Positions 6,533 to 7,451 of a DNA stretch of 7,451 nucleotides are shown here, piece by piece; the first letter of the stretch is position 1; every line of letters begins with the position of its first letter. The stretch is taken from the NCBI GenBank assembly GCA_003131705.1, contig PKUY01000374.1, positions 546 through 7,996 of the forward strand, given 5' to 3'. The DNA comes from Acidobacteriota bacterium (lineage in GTDB: Bacteria > Acidobacteriota > Terriglobia > Acidiferrales > UBA7541). The position numbers and the translations under genes are program-made. The notes under the pieces were generated by a model. The model had not been told where the DNA came from. It was given only the letters and a program-made list of their open reading frames with translations, and did no database searches.

Positions 6533-7111
6533 TCACTTTGCAGGCAGCGTTGGGGTCGTGGTCACTGTCGCAGCCGCGCCCGCGCTAATCAAAAGCACCG
6601 GAGCCGCCGGCTTCAGCGCGTCGAGCGCCTCGGGGGGCAGCTTGTCCGCGCGCGCCACAAGCGCCGTTACCTGCCACATATCCTGATCCACCAGCGTAGC
6701 CTGGAACCCCGGCATGCCGGTCAGCCGTATCCCGTTTTTCACCTTCCAGTAAGTGACGCCCGCCGGATCGTCCGTCACGCCTCCGTCGGTCGTGAAAAGC
6801 TGAGGCGGTGGCGGAAACATTCCCTTTGCTGCCGGCGTAGCGGACTGTTGGGGCAGGCCATGGCAGAACGCGCAGTTCTTCTGATACACGCTCGCGCCGC
6901 TGACTAGATCGGCCGTCGTCATACCGGACACGTTGCGATTCGGCGCTTCCTTGTGAATCCGTCCGTACAATCCCGCGCCGGCAAGTATTTTCTCAAACGG
7001 CAAGGGAGGATCCGACGCGGCCACCGGGAAGTGGCCACTCACCACGGCAATCCCGAAGAGGACGGGAAGCACCAGCAATCCCACGATCAAGCCGATCAGA
7101 AAAGTTTTCAT
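6533..7111 (-). CDS. Membrane-anchored monoheme cytochrome c (class I)
   Basis: A 192-residue c-type cytochrome expected to sit on the periplasmic face of the inner membrane and pass electrons between respiratory or dehydrogenase partners. The N-terminus (residues 3-25, very hydrophobic after MK) is an anchor or signal peptide. The single heme site is CAFCH (Cys80, Cys83, His84), and Met133 in TGMPGF is the likely sixth ligand. GMFPPPPQLF (97-106) and GVTDDPAGVTYWKVKNGI (111-128) lie between them, as in many cytochrome_CBB3-type domains. The C-terminal 25 residues are Ala/Thr/Pro-rich and probably disordered. ATG at 7111 is chosen over GTG at 7117 because AGGGAG lies 5 bases before the ATG but abuts the GTG. 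It converges on the porin across 102 bases. Its redox partner is unknown. Confidence 0.87.
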   Translation of the reverse strand: MKTFLIGLIVGLLVLPVLFGIAVVSGHFPVAASDPPLPFEKILAGAGLYGRIHKEAPNRNVSGMTTADLVSGASVYQKNCAFCHGLPQQSATPAAKGMFPPPPQLFTTDGGVTDDPAGVTYWKVKNGIRLTGMPGFQATLVDQDMWQVTALVARADKLPPEALDALKPAAPVLLISAGAAATVTTTPTLPAK

Positions 7112-7451
7112 TTTCACTCCCTGGTCTCACTTGGCACTGCATCACTCGAACCGTCTCGCACGGAATATTTCAAGGAGCGAACCAATCCTGAATACCACAT
7201 GCGCGAGGGTCGCGCCATGCAATTCCCATTTCGAGCTCGCGCGAAAAAATTCCTGATCCCCCGCAGCTCTCTTTACTCTCTCACCTCATTTGCTCGCACG
7301 CTTCGGAAAAAATTCTCCAAATTCTGGCTCGTGAAATTCCTCTCTGTTTATGCGCTGAATGTCGACGCGCCGACAGGCATTTTTCTCCGCATGCCATTCG
7401 CAAAACTTTTTCCGTCCGCCCAAGAATTTTCTTTAAAATTTTCCCTGCGGA
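7112..7451. other. Gene-free upstream region of the cytochrome gene with A/T-tracts
   Basis: No gene can be supported in these 340 bases, which run to the window edge. They are richer in A/T than the coding parts. AAATTC occurs at 7247, 7310, 7319 and 7334, and further A/T-tracts lie at 7379-7384, 7402-7411, 7425-7430 and 7434-7442. Some tract spacings (63, 11, 21 and 10 bases) are near whole helical turns, so the DNA may be bent. A bulged hairpin pairs CATGCGCGA (7198-7206) with TCGCGC-C-ATG (7210-7219). Two plus-strand frames stay open to the edge, one of them with ATG at 7199 (84 codons). Neither shows a ribosome site or a family I recognise. I found no clear cytochrome promoter. Confidence 0.45.
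7117..7122 (-). promoter_or_regulatory. Shine-Dalgarno site deciding the cytochrome start
   Basis: On the minus strand AGGGAG lies 5 bases before ATG at 7111-7109. The alternative GTG (7117-7115) overlaps the site itself and cannot use it, so the ATG is the better start. Confidence 0.6.

Noticed and set aside
7286..7432. 45-codon minus-strand frame (TTG start) near the right edge, ending FGEFFPKRASK
   Set aside because: A stop lies just upstream, the only starts are weak, no ribosome site is clear, and the whole area is stop-poor in several frames.

Overview
The window looks like chromosomal DNA from a GC-rich Gram-negative soil-type bacterium. The best guess is a member of Acidobacteriota. 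This is inference from protein style: an OprB-like porin, an OmpA-domain protein with a long alanine/glutamine-rich coiled coil, and a small anchored cytochrome c with the GMFPPPP and GVTDDPAG motifs. No RNA gene, insertion sequence, CRISPR array or phage gene was seen, and no clearly new multi-gene system. The gene content is mostly recognisable families, and the less explained parts are intergenic.

Layout. Positions 2-97 hold the last 31 codons of a molybdenum hydroxylase large subunit (xanthine dehydrogenase/aldehyde oxidase type). Twelve bases later on the same strand is a zinc-dependent, NAD-type alcohol dehydrogenase of the aryl-alcohol class (110-1204). Together they suggest a short operon oxidising an alcohol to an aldehyde and then an acid. 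After a 90-base gap comes a polytopic GT-C type glycosyltransferase (1295-2824, +). It converges on an exported OmpA-domain protein on the minus strand (2928-4466), which has a strong rho-independent terminator at 2852-2890.

A 479-base gap (4467-4945) separates the OmpA gene from a divergent OprB-like outer-membrane porin (4946-6430, +). The gap holds a candidate promoter, a short palindrome and repeated ATCGGGA motifs. A perfect stem-loop begins exactly at the porin stop codon. The porin converges on a membrane-anchored monoheme cytochrome c (6533-7111, -). The last 340 bases (7112-7451) hold no gene that I can support. They contain A/T-tracts, a bulged hairpin and unusually few stop codons.

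The genes share a cell-envelope theme: a peptidoglycan-tethering OmpA protein, a membrane glycosyltransferase, a solute porin and a periplasm-facing electron carrier. Only the molybdenum hydroxylase and alcohol dehydrogenase look co-transcribed. Two start sites were moved downstream on ribosome-binding-site evidence: the OmpA protein to a GTG at 4466 and the cytochrome to an ATG at 7111.
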